Assembly: GCF_000620045.1 (NCBI RefSeq)
Contig: NZ_JHVH01000025.1
Span: 1-53,137 of the forward strand
From: Halomonas halodenitrificans DSM 735
GTDB lineage: Bacteria > Pseudomonadota > Gammaproteobacteria > Pseudomonadales > Halomonadaceae
Direction of reading: 5' to 3'
Length of the DNA: 53,137 bases
The position numbers were made by a program, and so were the translations under genes. The notes below the pieces were generated by a model that saw nothing but the letters and a program-made list of their open reading frames with translations, searched no databases and was not told the origin of the DNA. Positions 43,348 through 52,812 of the stretch are shown piece by piece. Position 1 is the stretch's first letter. Each line of letters opens with the position of its first letter.

Positions 43348-45303
43348 ATGTCTCGTTCCATGCATCTCACCCTGCTGGCGGCTGCCATTGCAGCTACCTC
43401 AACTGGCACGGCTTACGCCCAGGAAGCCCGGCAGCTGGATGATGTGGTGGTTACGGCGGCCGGTTACGAACAGCAAACCAAGAATGCCCCGGCCTCGATC
43501 AGCGTGATTACTCGAGAAGACTTGAAAGGTCACGCTTACCGTGACATGACCGATGCGCTTCGCAACGTGCCGGGCGTGACCGTCACCGGCGGCGGATCAT
43601 CCCAGGACATCAGCATTCGCGGCATGGGGGCTAAATACACCCTGATGCTGGTCGATGGCAAACGCCAGGGCTCGCGGGAGACACGTCCCAATAGCGATGG
43701 GCCAGGCGTCGAGCAGGGCTGGATGCCGCCGCTGTCAGCCATCGAGCGTATCGAGGTGATCCGCGGGCCCATGTCATCGCTGTACGGGTCCGATGCCCTG
43801 GGCGGCGTGATCAACGTCATCACCCAGAAGGTGCCTCGGGAATGGCGGGGCGAGGTCTCTACCAGCATGACGATCCAGGAGGACTCCGATTCAGGCAACG
43901 AGCACAACAGCCGTTTCCACGTCGCCGGCCCGCTGATCACCGATCGTCTCGGCCTGCAGGTCTATGGTCAGTACGACCAGCGCGACGAGGATGCCATCAT
44001 CGGCGGCTACGCCGACCAGCGCCTGGCCAGCGGTACAGCGAAGCTGACCTGGACTCCCGACGAGACCCACGAGATTGGCCTGGAGGCAGGCTACAGCGAG
44101 CAGCGTCGAACCACCAACCCCGGTGAGTCGGCAGCCCTGACATTTCGCGGCGAGCCTAACGAGCGTTCCGAACAAGAGTACGACCGCCGTCACGTCGCGC
44201 TGAGTCACGACGGCTACTTCGACTTCGGCACCACCACAAGTTATGTGCAGCAGGAGGAGATCGACAATCCCTCGCGGGACATGAATTTCCGCAGCACCGT
44301 GATGGATTCCAAGGCGGTGCTGCCGCTTGGCGCCCATGTCCTGACCCTGGGTGGTCAGTACGAGGATCAGCGCCTCGAGGATGGTGGGAACGAGTCCAAG
44401 ACCTCCAACCTGAGTGAGCTGACGCGCTGGCGCTGGGCACTCTACGCCGAGGACGAATGGATGCTGACCGACGACGTCTCGCTGACCGGCGGTGTGCGTC
44501 TCAATGAGGACGAGCAATATGGCAGCCACTGGTCGCCGCGCCTCTATGGTGTCTGGCACCTGGATGACCGCTGGACCCTGAAAGGGGGTGTGTCTTCTGG
44601 CTTTCGAGCACCTGACCTGCGCCATACCAGTCCCGGCTGGGTCCAGATAAGCAAAGGCGGCAACATCCATGGCAATCCGGATCTGGAAGCGGAAACCTCA
44701 CTGAGTCGTGAGCTGGGCTTACACTATGCCGATGCGAGTGGCCTGATGGCCGGCCTGACCCTCTTCCATACCGACTTCGAGGACAAGATCACTCGAATCG
44801 ATTGCCCAGCGTCTGTCTGTACCGACGGCGCCAACAGGTTCGGTGCCGATCCGACCTATCGAGTCAACGTCGACGAGGCGGTCACCCAGGGCGTCGAGTT
44901 TTCCTTGTCCACGCCGCTGTCCGACACCCTGGATCTGAGTACCAGCTACACCTATACCGACTCCGAACAGAAGAGTGGGGAATATCGGGGTGAGCCGCTC
45001 ACCCAGCTGCCCAAGCACCAGGTTACCGCTTCGCTCGACTGGCAGGCCACCGAGCGCTTGAATCAGTGGACTCGCCTGACCTATCGAGGCGAGGAGAGTC
45101 AGCCCAATACCGGCCCCTCCCGGAACGCTATCATCGCGCCATCCTACACCTTCGTGGATGCCGGACTCGGCTATCAGTTGACCCCTCAGACCACGCTCAA
45201 TGCCGGCCTCTACAACCTGTTTGACGAGGAAGTTACCGAGGAGGAATACGGCTATATCGAGGATGGTCGTCGCCTGTGGCTGGGCATTAACGTCGAGTTC
45301 TAA
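43348..45303 (+). CDS. TonB-dependent outer-membrane siderophore receptor
   Basis: This 651-residue receptor has a Sec signal (about residues 1-24), a TonB box around DDVVVTAAG, a plug domain (about 40-150, with APASISVITREDL, VPGVTV, SIRGM and IERIEVIRGPMSSLYGSDALGGVINVIT) and a 22-strand barrel ending in the aromatic C-terminus WLGINVEF. It is of FepA/CirA size and type. The substrate is probably a ferric catecholate or other siderophore, based on plug sequence and Fur box. It is the first gene of the operon with the ABC importer. Confidence 0.9.
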   Translation: MSRSMHLTLLAAAIAATSTGTAYAQEARQLDDVVVTAAGYEQQTKNAPASISVITREDLKGHAYRDMTDALRNVPGVTVTGGGSSQDISIRGMGAKYTLMLVDGKRQGSRETRPNSDGPGVEQGWMPPLSAIERIEVIRGPMSSLYGSDALGGVINVITQKVPREWRGEVSTSMTIQEDSDSGNEHNSRFHVAGPLITDRLGLQVYGQYDQRDEDAIIGGYADQRLASGTAKLTWTPDETHEIGLEAGYSEQRRTTNPGESAALTFRGEPNERSEQEYDRRHVALSHDGYFDFGTTTSYVQQEEIDNPSRDMNFRSTVMDSKAVLPLGAHVLTLGGQYEDQRLEDGGNESKTSNLSELTRWRWALYAEDEWMLTDDVSLTGGVRLNEDEQYGSHWSPRLYGVWHLDDRWTLKGGVSSGFRAPDLRHTSPGWVQISKGGNIHGNPDLEAETSLSRELGLHYADASGLMAGLTLFHTDFEDKITRIDCPASVCTDGANRFGADPTYRVNVDEAVTQGVEFSLSTPLSDTLDLSTSYTYTDSEQKSGEYRGEPLTQLPKHQVTASLDWQATERLNQWTRLTYRGEESQPNTGPSRNAIIAPSYTFVDAGLGYQLTPQTTLNAGLYNLFDEEVTEEEYGYIEDGRRLWLGINVEF

Positions 45304-45331
45304 GCATCGGAGACCAAGGAGGTCCCTGCCC

Positions 45332-46261
45332 ATGTTGCACGTCACACGTCTCGCCGCCGCCATGGCCGGCCTGACCACGCTCTTGACCCTCTCTACGGCC
45401 CAGGCCGCCAGCGTTGCCACCGCCCATGGCGAGGTCGAGGTACCCGATTCCCCCGAGCGGGTGGTGACCCTCTATGAGGGCGCCCTGGATGCCGCCCTGG
45501 CGGTGGAGGTGACGCCCGTGGGCGCCGTCACTACTCGTGGCGGCGATGGTGTGGCCCGCTATATCGAGGCCTATCTCGATGAAGAGACCCGCCCGGCCAT
45601 TGTCGGGGTGGTGCGCGAGATCAACCTGGAAGCGGTGCTGGCCGAGCGGCCGGACTTGATCCTGGCGGCCCCGCAGCTGTCCGACGAGCAGTACACGCTG
45701 CTGTCGAAGATCGCGCCCACCGTGGTGCCTGAGGCCCGGGAACTGGCCCCCGACAACTGGCAGCAGGAGGCGCGCCTCTTCGGCGAGGCCCTGGGCCGCG
45801 AGGAGGCGCTGGACAGCGCCATCACTGAGGTGGAAGAGCGCGCCTCGGCATTGGCCGGGGCGATTGCCGAGGCAGGTGAGGGCGGCAGCGCCAATCTGGT
45901 GCGCTGGATGCCCCAGGGCCCGCTGGTAATGTCCGATGCGCTGTTTTCCACCGGCATGCTGGCGGCGGTTGGCCTCGAGGTGACCGATGCCGGTCTGGTC
46001 AGTCCAGGTGGGGCGCACAGCGACCCGCTGAGCCTCGAGAATCTCTCGCGGCTGGAGGGCGACTGGCTGTTTCTGGCCACCTTGAATGAAGAGGGCGACC
46101 AGGCCCTGGACGCGGCCCGGCAGTCGGCCGCCTTCGCCCGCCTGCCGGTCGTGGAGAACGATCGGGTGGTTCCGGTGGATGGTCAGCTGTGGACCAGCGC
46201 CAGTGGCCCGCTGGCCGCCCAGGCGATCCTGGACGACATCGAAGCCGCGCTGTTGCCCTGA
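45332..46261 (+). CDS. Iron-siderophore ABC substrate-binding protein (FecB/FepB-like)
   Basis: This 309-residue periplasmic TroA-fold protein has a Sec signal (about residues 1-25, ending AQAAS), with no lipobox Cys. Family marks are VEVPDSPERVVTLYEGALDAALAVEVTPVGAV and INLEAVLAERPDLILAAPQLS. It starts after a strong AAGGAGGT, 28 bases after the receptor. Its stop overlaps the next ATG by one base (TGATG). Confidence 0.88.
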   Translation: MLHVTRLAAAMAGLTTLLTLSTAQAASVATAHGEVEVPDSPERVVTLYEGALDAALAVEVTPVGAVTTRGGDGVARYIEAYLDEETRPAIVGVVREINLEAVLAERPDLILAAPQLSDEQYTLLSKIAPTVVPEARELAPDNWQQEARLFGEALGREEALDSAITEVEERASALAGAIAEAGEGGSANLVRWMPQGPLVMSDALFSTGMLAAVGLEVTDAGLVSPGGAHSDPLSLENLSRLEGDWLFLATLNEEGDQALDAARQSAAFARLPVVENDRVVPVDGQLWTSASGPLAAQAILDDIEAALLP

Positions 46262-47286
46262 TGGCGGCGAGCGGCTTGTGTCTTCGGCCCCGCCGACCGG
46301 CGGGGCTTTGGCGCGTCATGATACTCCTGCTGACGCTGTTGGCAGCGGTGGCTATCGTCAGCCTGATGCTGGGCGCCGGCGAGGTAACCCCGGGCCGCGC
46401 CCTGGCCGTGCTGACAGGGCACGGCGATGACGAGGCCACCTTCGTGGTGGGCGCGTTGCGTGCACCGCGCACCCTGATCGGCATCGTCGTCGGTATCTCA
46501 TTGGGGCTGGCCGGGGCGCTGCTGCAGGCGGTATCGCGCAATCCGCTGGCCGAGCCCGGACTGCTGGGCGTCAGTGCCGGTGCGGCATTCGCCGTGGGCG
46601 TGGCACTGTGGCTGGGCGCCAGCGCGGCGACGCTGCGCATCGCGGTGGGGCAGGTAGGAGCACTGCTGGGTTGCCTGGCGGTGCTCAGCGTGGTGCGTCT
46701 GCGTGGCATGGGCGGTGATCCGGTGCGCCTGGTGCTGGCCGGTGCCGCCTTCTCGGCGCTGCTCGCCTCGCTTACCTCGCTGCTGCTGTTGTTCGATCAA
46801 CGCACCGCCGACGAGATCCGCTTCTGGGTCGTGGGCAGTCTGGCGGGGCGCCGCCTCGAGGACCTCCTGGCGGTGCTGCCCAGCCTGGGCCTGGCGCTGG
46901 TGATCATCGTCGCCATCGCCCGGCCCCTGGCGGCCCTGGCGCTGGGCGAGCGGGTCGCCTCGGGCCTGGGCCATCATCCGGGCCGTGTCCGCCTGCTGGT
47001 GATTCTGGCGGTGGCTCTGATGGTGGGGGCGGCCACGGCGGTGGCCGGCCCCATCGCCTTCGTCGGCCTGGTGGTGCCCTTCGCCGCTCGCGCCCTGGCC
47101 GGCCCCGATATCCGTCGCACCCTGTGGCTCTGCCTGCCGCTGGGGCCGTTGATGGTGCTGGCGGCGGATATCATCTCGCGCCTGGTCGTGGCGCCGTCGG
47201 AGCTGCCTATCGGGGTGCTGACCGCTCTACTCGGCGCCCCGGTGCTGGTGGCCGTCGTGCGCGCCCGGCGCCTGCCGACGCTATGA
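46261..47286 (+). CDS. FecCD-family iron-siderophore ABC permease
   Basis: This 341-residue permease has about nine hydrophobic segments. FecCD marks include LRAPRTLIGIVVGISLGLAGALLQAVSRNPLAEPGLLGVSAGA and GPIAFVGLVVPFAARALAGPDIRR. It starts at the ATG overlapping the binding protein stop; a longer upstream start would lie inside that gene. Confidence 0.9.
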   Translation: MAASGLCLRPRRPAGLWRVMILLLTLLAAVAIVSLMLGAGEVTPGRALAVLTGHGDDEATFVVGALRAPRTLIGIVVGISLGLAGALLQAVSRNPLAEPGLLGVSAGAAFAVGVALWLGASAATLRIAVGQVGALLGCLAVLSVVRLRGMGGDPVRLVLAGAAFSALLASLTSLLLLFDQRTADEIRFWVVGSLAGRRLEDLLAVLPSLGLALVIIVAIARPLAALALGERVASGLGHHPGRVRLLVILAVALMVGAATAVAGPIAFVGLVVPFAARALAGPDIRRTLWLCLPLGPLMVLAADIISRLVVAPSELPIGVLTALLGAPVLVAVVRARRLPTL

Positions 47287-47299
47287 GGAGGCGAAGCGC

Positions 47300-48415
47300 A
47301 TGAACATGGAGAGCCTCGAACGGTTCACTCCCTGGAGATCCATCCTGGCCGAAGCAAGAACCGCCCCCGCGGAGGACGTTCTGCCGCCGCTCGGGCACTG
47401 GCGCCTGGCGGTGGGGGATATCAGCCTGCTGGTCGAGCGCCGTGCCCTGTGGGTCGGCGCGCTGCTGCTGCTGGCCCTGCTGGTGGTATCGCTGGCTTAT
47501 CTGGCGCTGGGGACCGGGCGGCTGACGCCACCGGCGGTCTGGTGGGCGCTTGTCGGCCATGGGGACCCGGTCGCCACCTTCCTGGTGCAGGAACTGCGCC
47601 TGCCGCGCCTGGTCGCGGCATGGCTGACCGGCGCCGCCTTCGCGGTGGCCGGCTGCTTGATGCAGACCCTGGCCCGCAACCGCCTGGCCACGCCGAGTAT
47701 CATCGGCATCGATAACGGCGCCACGGCCTTCGCGGTGGCCTCGGTGGTGGGGCTCGGCACCTCCCTGGCGCCGCCTGCCATGGCCCTGGTCGGCGCTGCC
47801 ACCGCGGCAGCCATCACCTTCGGCCTGGCCAGCGGCGGCGATACCCGCGGCTATCGCTTTATCGTGGCTGGCATCGGGATCGGTGCGGTGTTCGGTGCCG
47901 TGACCCAGCTGCTGCTGGCCCAGGTGCCTATCGACAGCGCCAATGCGGCTTACCCCTGGACCGTGGGCACGCTGAACGCTCGCTCCGGCGGCGCGATACT
48001 GACGCTGGCCGGCGGCTGCGCCGTGGGGCTGCCCCTGGCGCTGGTGCTGGCTCGCTCGCTGGGCAATATGCGCTTCTCCGATGCCATCGCCCAGGGCTTC
48101 GGCGTGCCCTTGAGGCGCCGCCGCATTCAGGTGCTGAGCCTCGCGGTCGTGCTGACCGCCCTGGCCGTGGCGGTGGCCGGGCCGGTGGGCATGGTGGGCC
48201 TGATCGGCCCGGAAATCGCGCGCTCGCTGTCTTCATCCCGGGGCGTGCCCCTGATAGCCTCGGCACTGGCCGGTGCCCTGGTGATGGTGCTGGCCGACCT
48301 GGTGGGCCGGCTGCTGCTGGCGCCCATCGAGCTGCCGGTCGGCATCGTCACCGCCATCGTCGGCGGCCCCTGGCTGCTGTGGATCCTGCTGCGACCCTCG
48401 AGGAACCCCGCATGA
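47300..48415 (+). CDS. FecCD-family iron-siderophore ABC permease, second subunit
   Basis: This 371-residue partner permease has a non-membrane N-terminal extension of about 45 residues before the usual helices. It has ELRLPRLVAAWLTGAAFAVAGCLMQTLARNRLATPSIIGIDNGA and GPVGMVGLIGPEIARSL. It is FepG-like. It starts 13 bases after the first permease, and its TGA overlaps the ATPase start. Confidence 0.89.
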   Translation: MNMESLERFTPWRSILAEARTAPAEDVLPPLGHWRLAVGDISLLVERRALWVGALLLLALLVVSLAYLALGTGRLTPPAVWWALVGHGDPVATFLVQELRLPRLVAAWLTGAAFAVAGCLMQTLARNRLATPSIIGIDNGATAFAVASVVGLGTSLAPPAMALVGAATAAAITFGLASGGDTRGYRFIVAGIGIGAVFGAVTQLLLAQVPIDSANAAYPWTVGTLNARSGGAILTLAGGCAVGLPLALVLARSLGNMRFSDAIAQGFGVPLRRRRIQVLSLAVVLTALAVAVAGPVGMVGLIGPEIARSLSSSRGVPLIASALAGALVMVLADLVGRLLLAPIELPVGIVTAIVGGPWLLWILLRPSRNPA

Positions 48416-49215
48416 ACGCCCCCGCACCTCCCGCCAACCTGCTGCAGGCCAGCGAGCTTCGCCTGGCCCACGGCGGCACGACCATCATCGAGAACCTGGC
48501 CCTGACCCTGCCGCCGGGTCGGGTAACCGCCATCGTGGGGCCTAACGGGTGCGGCAAGTCGACCCTGCTGGCGGGCCTGGCTCGGCTGCACGCCCCGGGC
48601 GGCGGCGCGGTGCTGCTCGACGGCACCGATGTCCAGCGCCTGCCGACCCGGGAGATGGCTCGGCGCCTGGCGCTGCTGCCCCAGGAGGCCGGCGCGCCGG
48701 AGGGCCTGACGGTGGGGGATCTGGTGCGTTTCGGTCGCCAGCCCCACCAGGGCTGGCTGCGCCAGTGGTCGTCCGATGATCGGCGGGCGGTAGACGAAGC
48801 GCTGTCCGCCGCCGGCCTCGAAGCCCTGGCGGAACGCCCGCTGGAGTCGCTGTCCGGGGGGCAGCGCCAGCGCGCCTGGATCGCCATGACCATCGCCCAG
48901 CAGACGCCACTGCTGCTGCTGGACGAACCCACCTCGGCGCTGGACCTGGGACACCAGCTGGAGGTCTTCGAGCTGGTGTGCAGGCTGGCGACCCGCGGGC
49001 GCACCATCGCCGTGGTGCTCCACGACCTGGCCAGCGCCTGTCGTTACGCCGACTACCTGGTCGCCATGCGCGATGGCGCCATCATCGCCCAGGGCCCGCC
49101 GGCGGAGGTGGTCACCGAGACGCTGGTGGCGGAGCTCTACGGCGTCGCCTGTACCCTGATTCATGACCCGGCGAGCGGCGCGCCGCTGCTGACCGATCTG
49201 CGTCGTCTATCCTGA
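48412..49215 (+). CDS. Iron-siderophore ABC ATPase (FecE/FepC-like)
   Basis: This 267-residue ATPase has Walker A GPNGCGKST (about residues 43-51), signature LSGGQRQRAWIAMTIAQ, Walker B LLLLDEPTSALDLGHQ and switch His in LHDLASACRYADY. It is the last gene of the operon. Its start overlaps the permease stop (ATGA), and its stop codon lies in the first unit of a 14-base tandem repeat. Confidence 0.92.
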   Translation: MNAPAPPANLLQASELRLAHGGTTIIENLALTLPPGRVTAIVGPNGCGKSTLLAGLARLHAPGGGAVLLDGTDVQRLPTREMARRLALLPQEAGAPEGLTVGDLVRFGRQPHQGWLRQWSSDDRRAVDEALSAAGLEALAERPLESLSGGQRQRAWIAMTIAQQTPLLLLDEPTSALDLGHQLEVFELVCRLATRGRTIAVVLHDLASACRYADYLVAMRDGAIIAQGPPAEVVTETLVAELYGVACTLIHDPASGAPLLTDLRRLS

Positions 49216-49263
49216 GTCGGTTATCCTGAACCGCCTACCCTGAACCAACTATCCTGAGCCGCG
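49208..49263. repeat. 14-bp tandem repeat spanning the stop codon of the siderophore ATPase
   Basis: Four 14-base units at 49208-49221, 49222-49235, 49236-49249 and 49250-49263 share TATCCTGA followed by a variable R-C-C part. The first unit contains the last Ser codon and the TGA stop. Because 14 is not a multiple of three, the repeated TGA falls in all three frames. Confidence 0.85.
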
Positions 49264-49337
49264 ATCCCTTATGATCCAGAGCGTGACTCCAACAGCCTTC
49301 AACGCCGCCAGCACGTGGCTGGCCGAGACGGCGTCCC

Positions 49338-50294
49338 ATGCGTGAGCGTCTCGAGCGCCACCAGGTATGGCTCTACCTGGCGGCGATCATCATGGGGCTC
49401 GGCCTGGGGCTGATGCGCCCCGACGCCACCGCCACCCTGGAGGGCGGGCTCTGGCCATTGCTCGGGGTACTGCTCTACGCGACCTTCACCCAGGTACCGC
49501 TGGGGCGGCTTGCCCCGGCCATGCAGGACTGGCGCTTCGCCACGGCACTGGTGGCGGGCAACTTCCTGATACTGCCGCTGATGGTGGGCACGCTGGTGTC
49601 GCTGCTGCCGCTGGCGCCGGCTATCCGGCTCGGCGTCTTGCTGGTGTTGCTGGTGCCCTGCACCGACTGGTTTATCACCTTCACCCATCTGGGCAAGGGA
49701 GACGCCGGGCGAGCCATCGCCGCTACGCCCCTGCTACTGGTATTGCAGCTGATAACGCTGCCGGCCTATCTCTGGCTGTTTCTGGATATGCAGTGGGCGC
49801 GGCTCGCCCTGGGCATGCCGCTGCTGAGTGCCTTCGTCGGATTGATCCTGGTGCCGCTGGCGGCGGCCTGGCTGACCCGGCGGCTGGCACGACATGTCGC
49901 CCCGGCGCGCCGTCTGGTGGAGGGGCTGGGTTGGCTGCCCGTGCCGCTTCTGGCCATGGTGCTGCTGGTGGTCGCGGCGACCCAGATCGTTGGCATGCAG
50001 GGCTTGAGCGGCGTGGTATGGCAGGTGTTGCCGCTGTTCATCGGTTACCTGGTTCTGGCCGCGTTGCTGGGCTGGGGCCTGGGCCGGGGGCTCGGCCTGG
50101 CGTCGCCGGTCGCGCGAACGCTGACGTTCAGCTTCGGCACCCGCAATTCCTTCGTGATGTTGCCCATCGCCCTGGCGCTACCCGAGGGGTGGCAGGCCGC
50201 GGTGGTGGTGGTCGTCTGCCAGTCGCTGGTCGAGCTGTTCGGCATGCTGGCCTATCTGCGCTGGGTGCCCGGTCGGCTGATTCCCGACCGTTAG
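49338..50294 (+). CDS. ACR3/SBF-family transporter (arsenite or bile-acid type)
   Basis: This 318-residue inner-membrane protein has ten hydrophobic segments in the bile acid:sodium symporter fold. The motif LVPCTDWFITFTHLGKGDAGRAIAATPLLL, with the Cys and the GD pair, resembles the core of ACR3 arsenite exporters. No arsR or arsC gene is adjacent, so arsenite as substrate is unproven. The ATG at 49338 has no strong ribosome site. Confidence 0.8.
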   Translation: MRERLERHQVWLYLAAIIMGLGLGLMRPDATATLEGGLWPLLGVLLYATFTQVPLGRLAPAMQDWRFATALVAGNFLILPLMVGTLVSLLPLAPAIRLGVLLVLLVPCTDWFITFTHLGKGDAGRAIAATPLLLVLQLITLPAYLWLFLDMQWARLALGMPLLSAFVGLILVPLAAAWLTRRLARHVAPARRLVEGLGWLPVPLLAMVLLVVAATQIVGMQGLSGVVWQVLPLFIGYLVLAALLGWGLGRGLGLASPVARTLTFSFGTRNSFVMLPIALALPEGWQAAVVVVVCQSLVELFGMLAYLRWVPGRLIPDR

Positions 50295-50314
50295 GCCGGG
50301 CCGCTGGGGCCAGC

Positions 50315-51337
50315 CTACGCCTGGTCCCGTTTCTTGAGGGTCTTGGTCCAGCGCTGGCGGGCGTACTTGCGCAGGTTGGCGACGTTGTCGGTCTCATCCA
50401 CGATGTCCTGGCCGAGGATGGTCTCGATGATGTCTTCCAGGGTGATCAGGCCCACCCAGGTCGCCAGGTCGTCATACACCACACAGAGGTGCTGGCGGTT
50501 CAGCACCATGGTGGTAAATATCTGCTTAATGCTGTCGTCGGCGAGTACCGACCTGACCGGGTGCATCAGCGACTTCAGGTCGGCGTCATCATCGGCGCTA
50601 TAGGTATCGGCCTTGTGCACATAGCCTAGCGCCTGCTCCCCCCCATCCATTACCGGGAAGCGGGTAAAGGGCGAGGGGCCTAGCTCGGCGCGGAACTCGC
50701 TGACCGTCATGGCGGGGGCCGCCGTGACCGAGACGGTACGCGGGGTCATCACGTTCTTCACCCGGATGTCATGCAGGTTGAGGATGTTGACGATGACGCG
50801 GGTTTCCTCCGGGGCCAGCGCCTTTTCCTCCTGGCCGATCTGCGCCAATGCCTTGATCTCGCCGCGCATGTCGGTATCCATGGCGTCCTTGCCGATGCGC
50901 TTGGTGATCTGCTCGGACACCCAGATAAACGGCTTGAGGATCCACACCATCACGGCCAGGGTGCGGGCCAGCATGCCAGCGAGCTGGCGCCAGTAGGTGG
51001 CGCCGATGGTCTTGGGAATGATCTCGGAGACGAACAGGATCAACAGGGTCATCAGCGCCGAGGCGACGCCCAGCCAGGTCTCGCCGAACACCACCGCGAC
51101 CTGGGCGCCGACACCGGTGGCGCCTACCGTATGCGCGATGGTGTTCAGGGTGAGAATCGCCGCCAGGGGCTGGTCGATATTGCGCTTCAGCTCGTTGAGC
51201 CTGGCGTGCAGCCTGGGGTTGGTCTCGCGCACCTGGGCCACATAGCTGGGGGTCATCGACAGCAGCGCCGCCTCGAGCAGCGAGCACAGGAAGGAAACGC
51301 CAATGGAGAGGGCGGCAAAGGCTATCAACAGGAGCAT
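50315..51337 (-). CDS. CNNM/DUF21 membrane protein with CBS pair (HlyC/CorC-like)
   Basis: This 340-residue protein has a DUF21 domain of about four hydrophobic segments (about residues 1-150, with SIGVSFLCSLLEAALLSMTPSYV and SEIIPKTIGATYW), then a CBS pair (about 195-315) beginning MTPRTVSVTAAPAMTVSEF. It lacks the C-terminal CorC_HlyC domain. CNNM proteins handle magnesium or cobalt, though older annotation says hemolysin. It converges on the ACR3-like gene. Confidence 0.88.
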   Translation of the reverse strand: MLLLIAFAALSIGVSFLCSLLEAALLSMTPSYVAQVRETNPRLHARLNELKRNIDQPLAAILTLNTIAHTVGATGVGAQVAVVFGETWLGVASALMTLLILFVSEIIPKTIGATYWRQLAGMLARTLAVMVWILKPFIWVSEQITKRIGKDAMDTDMRGEIKALAQIGQEEKALAPEETRVIVNILNLHDIRVKNVMTPRTVSVTAAPAMTVSEFRAELGPSPFTRFPVMDGGEQALGYVHKADTYSADDDADLKSLMHPVRSVLADDSIKQIFTTMVLNRQHLCVVYDDLATWVGLITLEDIIETILGQDIVDETDNVANLRKYARQRWTKTLKKRDQA

Positions 51338-51488
51338 GAGGTCTCGGGTAGTGGCCAGGAAAGATCCGCGTGTGGCGGTCTCGGCATAATCGCCGATGGC
51401 ATCGCATCACTGCAAGGCATCTCGCTCTGGTCTCGGCCAGCGGCATTCGCTATCATACGCCGGCGTCTTTGGCGCACCCTCCGTATAA

Positions 51489-51565
<77 letters not shown>

Positions 51566-51578
51566 TCAAGATCAGTGT

Positions 51579-52502
51579 TTAAGACAGCATGGTAGCTGTT
51601 ATCTTTTTCCCAAAAGCATCCGCGATCAGCCAGTCCCTGAACAGGGTCGCGGCGGTCGAAAGCGGCTGACTGCGATCGTGCACGATATGCTCGGCAAGGC
51701 CGGTGTTGGTGCGATACTCGGTAACACGTACGAGCTTGCCGCTGGCAATGGCGTCGGCGGCCATGAAGTGCCACGCCAGGCCGATGCCCGCACCTCGCTG
51801 AATGGCGGCGTAGGTGAGGGTCAGTTGGTTGAAGGTGAGATCAGACTTGGGTGGATGATAGCGAATGCCGAAGTGCGCAAACCAGCCAGGCCAGTCCATG
51901 CAGTTCCATGAGGAATCCAGTTGAATCAGTGGTTGCTGGGCCAGAGCTTCCAGCGATGTCACCTCATCCTGGACAACCTCCGGGCATGCAACTGGGTAGA
52001 TGTCTTCCTGAATCAGTGGGGTAGCCGCGAGCGCCGGCCAATCCCCCTCGCCGTAGAGAATCGCGAGATCGTGATCCGGCACCATAAAGGGTTGCATCTC
52101 GTTGCTGGCGTGAATGTGCACAGTGATATCTGGATGCTCGGCACTGAAGCTCAGTAAACGTGGGAATAACCAGAATTGTGATACGGCATGAATCGCCAGC
52201 ACGCTGACAGTATCGGGGTGTTGCCTCGCACGCAGACGTTGGCCGGCAACCTCCAGGCCTTGAAGCGCCGAGAGAACGTCATGCTGATAGACCGCCCCCG
52301 CGCTGGAAAGCTCCACTCCGCGTGCCTTGCGTACGAACAGTCGTACGCCGAGCGACGCCTCCAGCGCACGAATCTGCTTGCTGACTGCACTCTGGGTCAG
52401 GCATAGCTCGTCCGCTGCGCGGGTCAAGCTTCCTAACCGACTGACCGCCTCGAAGGCTGCAAGGCTCTCCAGCGGCGGAAGGTGACGAAAGCGTCCAGCC
52501 AT
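51579..52502 (-). CDS. LysR-family regulator (GcvA-like) divergent from a truncated exporter
   Basis: This 307-residue protein has an N-terminal helix-turn-helix (GSLTRAADELCLTQSAVSKQIRALEASLG) and a C-terminal effector domain of the GcvA/AmpR kind. It starts at MAGRFRHLPPLESLAAFEAV. It is divergent from a DMT exporter gene at 52675 that is now truncated, with an inverted repeat between them. The regulator looks intact although its likely target is broken. Confidence 0.86.
   Translation of the reverse strand: MAGRFRHLPPLESLAAFEAVSRLGSLTRAADELCLTQSAVSKQIRALEASLGVRLFVRKARGVELSSAGAVYQHDVLSALQGLEVAGQRLRARQHPDTVSVLAIHAVSQFWLFPRLLSFSAEHPDITVHIHASNEMQPFMVPDHDLAILYGEGDWPALAATPLIQEDIYPVACPEVVQDEVTSLEALAQQPLIQLDSSWNCMDWPGWFAHFGIRYHPPKSDLTFNQLTLTYAAIQRGAGIGLAWHFMAADAIASGKLVRVTEYRTNTGLAEHIVHDRSQPLSTAATLFRDWLIADAFGKKITATMLS
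51584..51608 (+). terminator. Possible terminator of the tRNA-Ile gene
   Basis: ACAGC pairs with GCTGT across a 6-base loop and is followed by TATCTTTTT. It lies 19 bases after the tRNA and inside the coding end of the convergent LysR gene. The stem is short. Confidence 0.4.
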
Positions 52503-52574
52503 GTGGTCTTCCTGTTGATGTGGGCACGTGTACGGATACGGCTTTTTGTTGAGTGGACGGCTTGTCGACTAAAA

Positions 52575-52595
52575 GGCATTCCATGTGGGAATGCC
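52575..52595. promoter_or_regulatory. Inverted repeat between LysR and truncated DMT exporter
   Basis: GGCATTCC-N5-GGAATGCC is perfect over 8-base arms. It lies 73 bases upstream of the LysR start and 79 bases upstream of the DMT start. Size and place fit the binding site of the divergent LysR protein. Confidence 0.6.
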
Positions 52596-52674
52596 TGGAT
52601 GCGGTAATGTCGTTACTCAATGCGGGTAGTAATGCATTAAAGTGGCTCTCCAATCAACAGGAGGGCTGCAGATC

Positions 52675-52812
52675 ATGAAGAAAGCAGTAGTCCATGCAGG
52701 CATGGCTGGTGTCTTGTGGGGCGGCGTCATTGTCTTGCCATCGCTATTCCCGGATGTCCACCCCGTGGTAATCAGTTGTGCACGCTTCTTGCTCTATGGC
52801 CTGTTTCGGTAG
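52675..52812 (+). pseudogene. EamA/DMT exporter gene, truncated after 45 codons
   Basis: The frame starts at an ATG after AGGAGG and reads MKKAVVHAGMAGVLWGGVIV then PSLFPDVHPVVISCARFLLYGLF, a normal first helix of a DMT exporter (families run to about 290 residues). The frame stops at 52810-52812, just where the following sequence turns into the end of an IS3-type element. The rest of the gene would lie beyond the element, outside the window. Only the first membrane helix remains, so the product is not functional. Confidence 0.75.
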
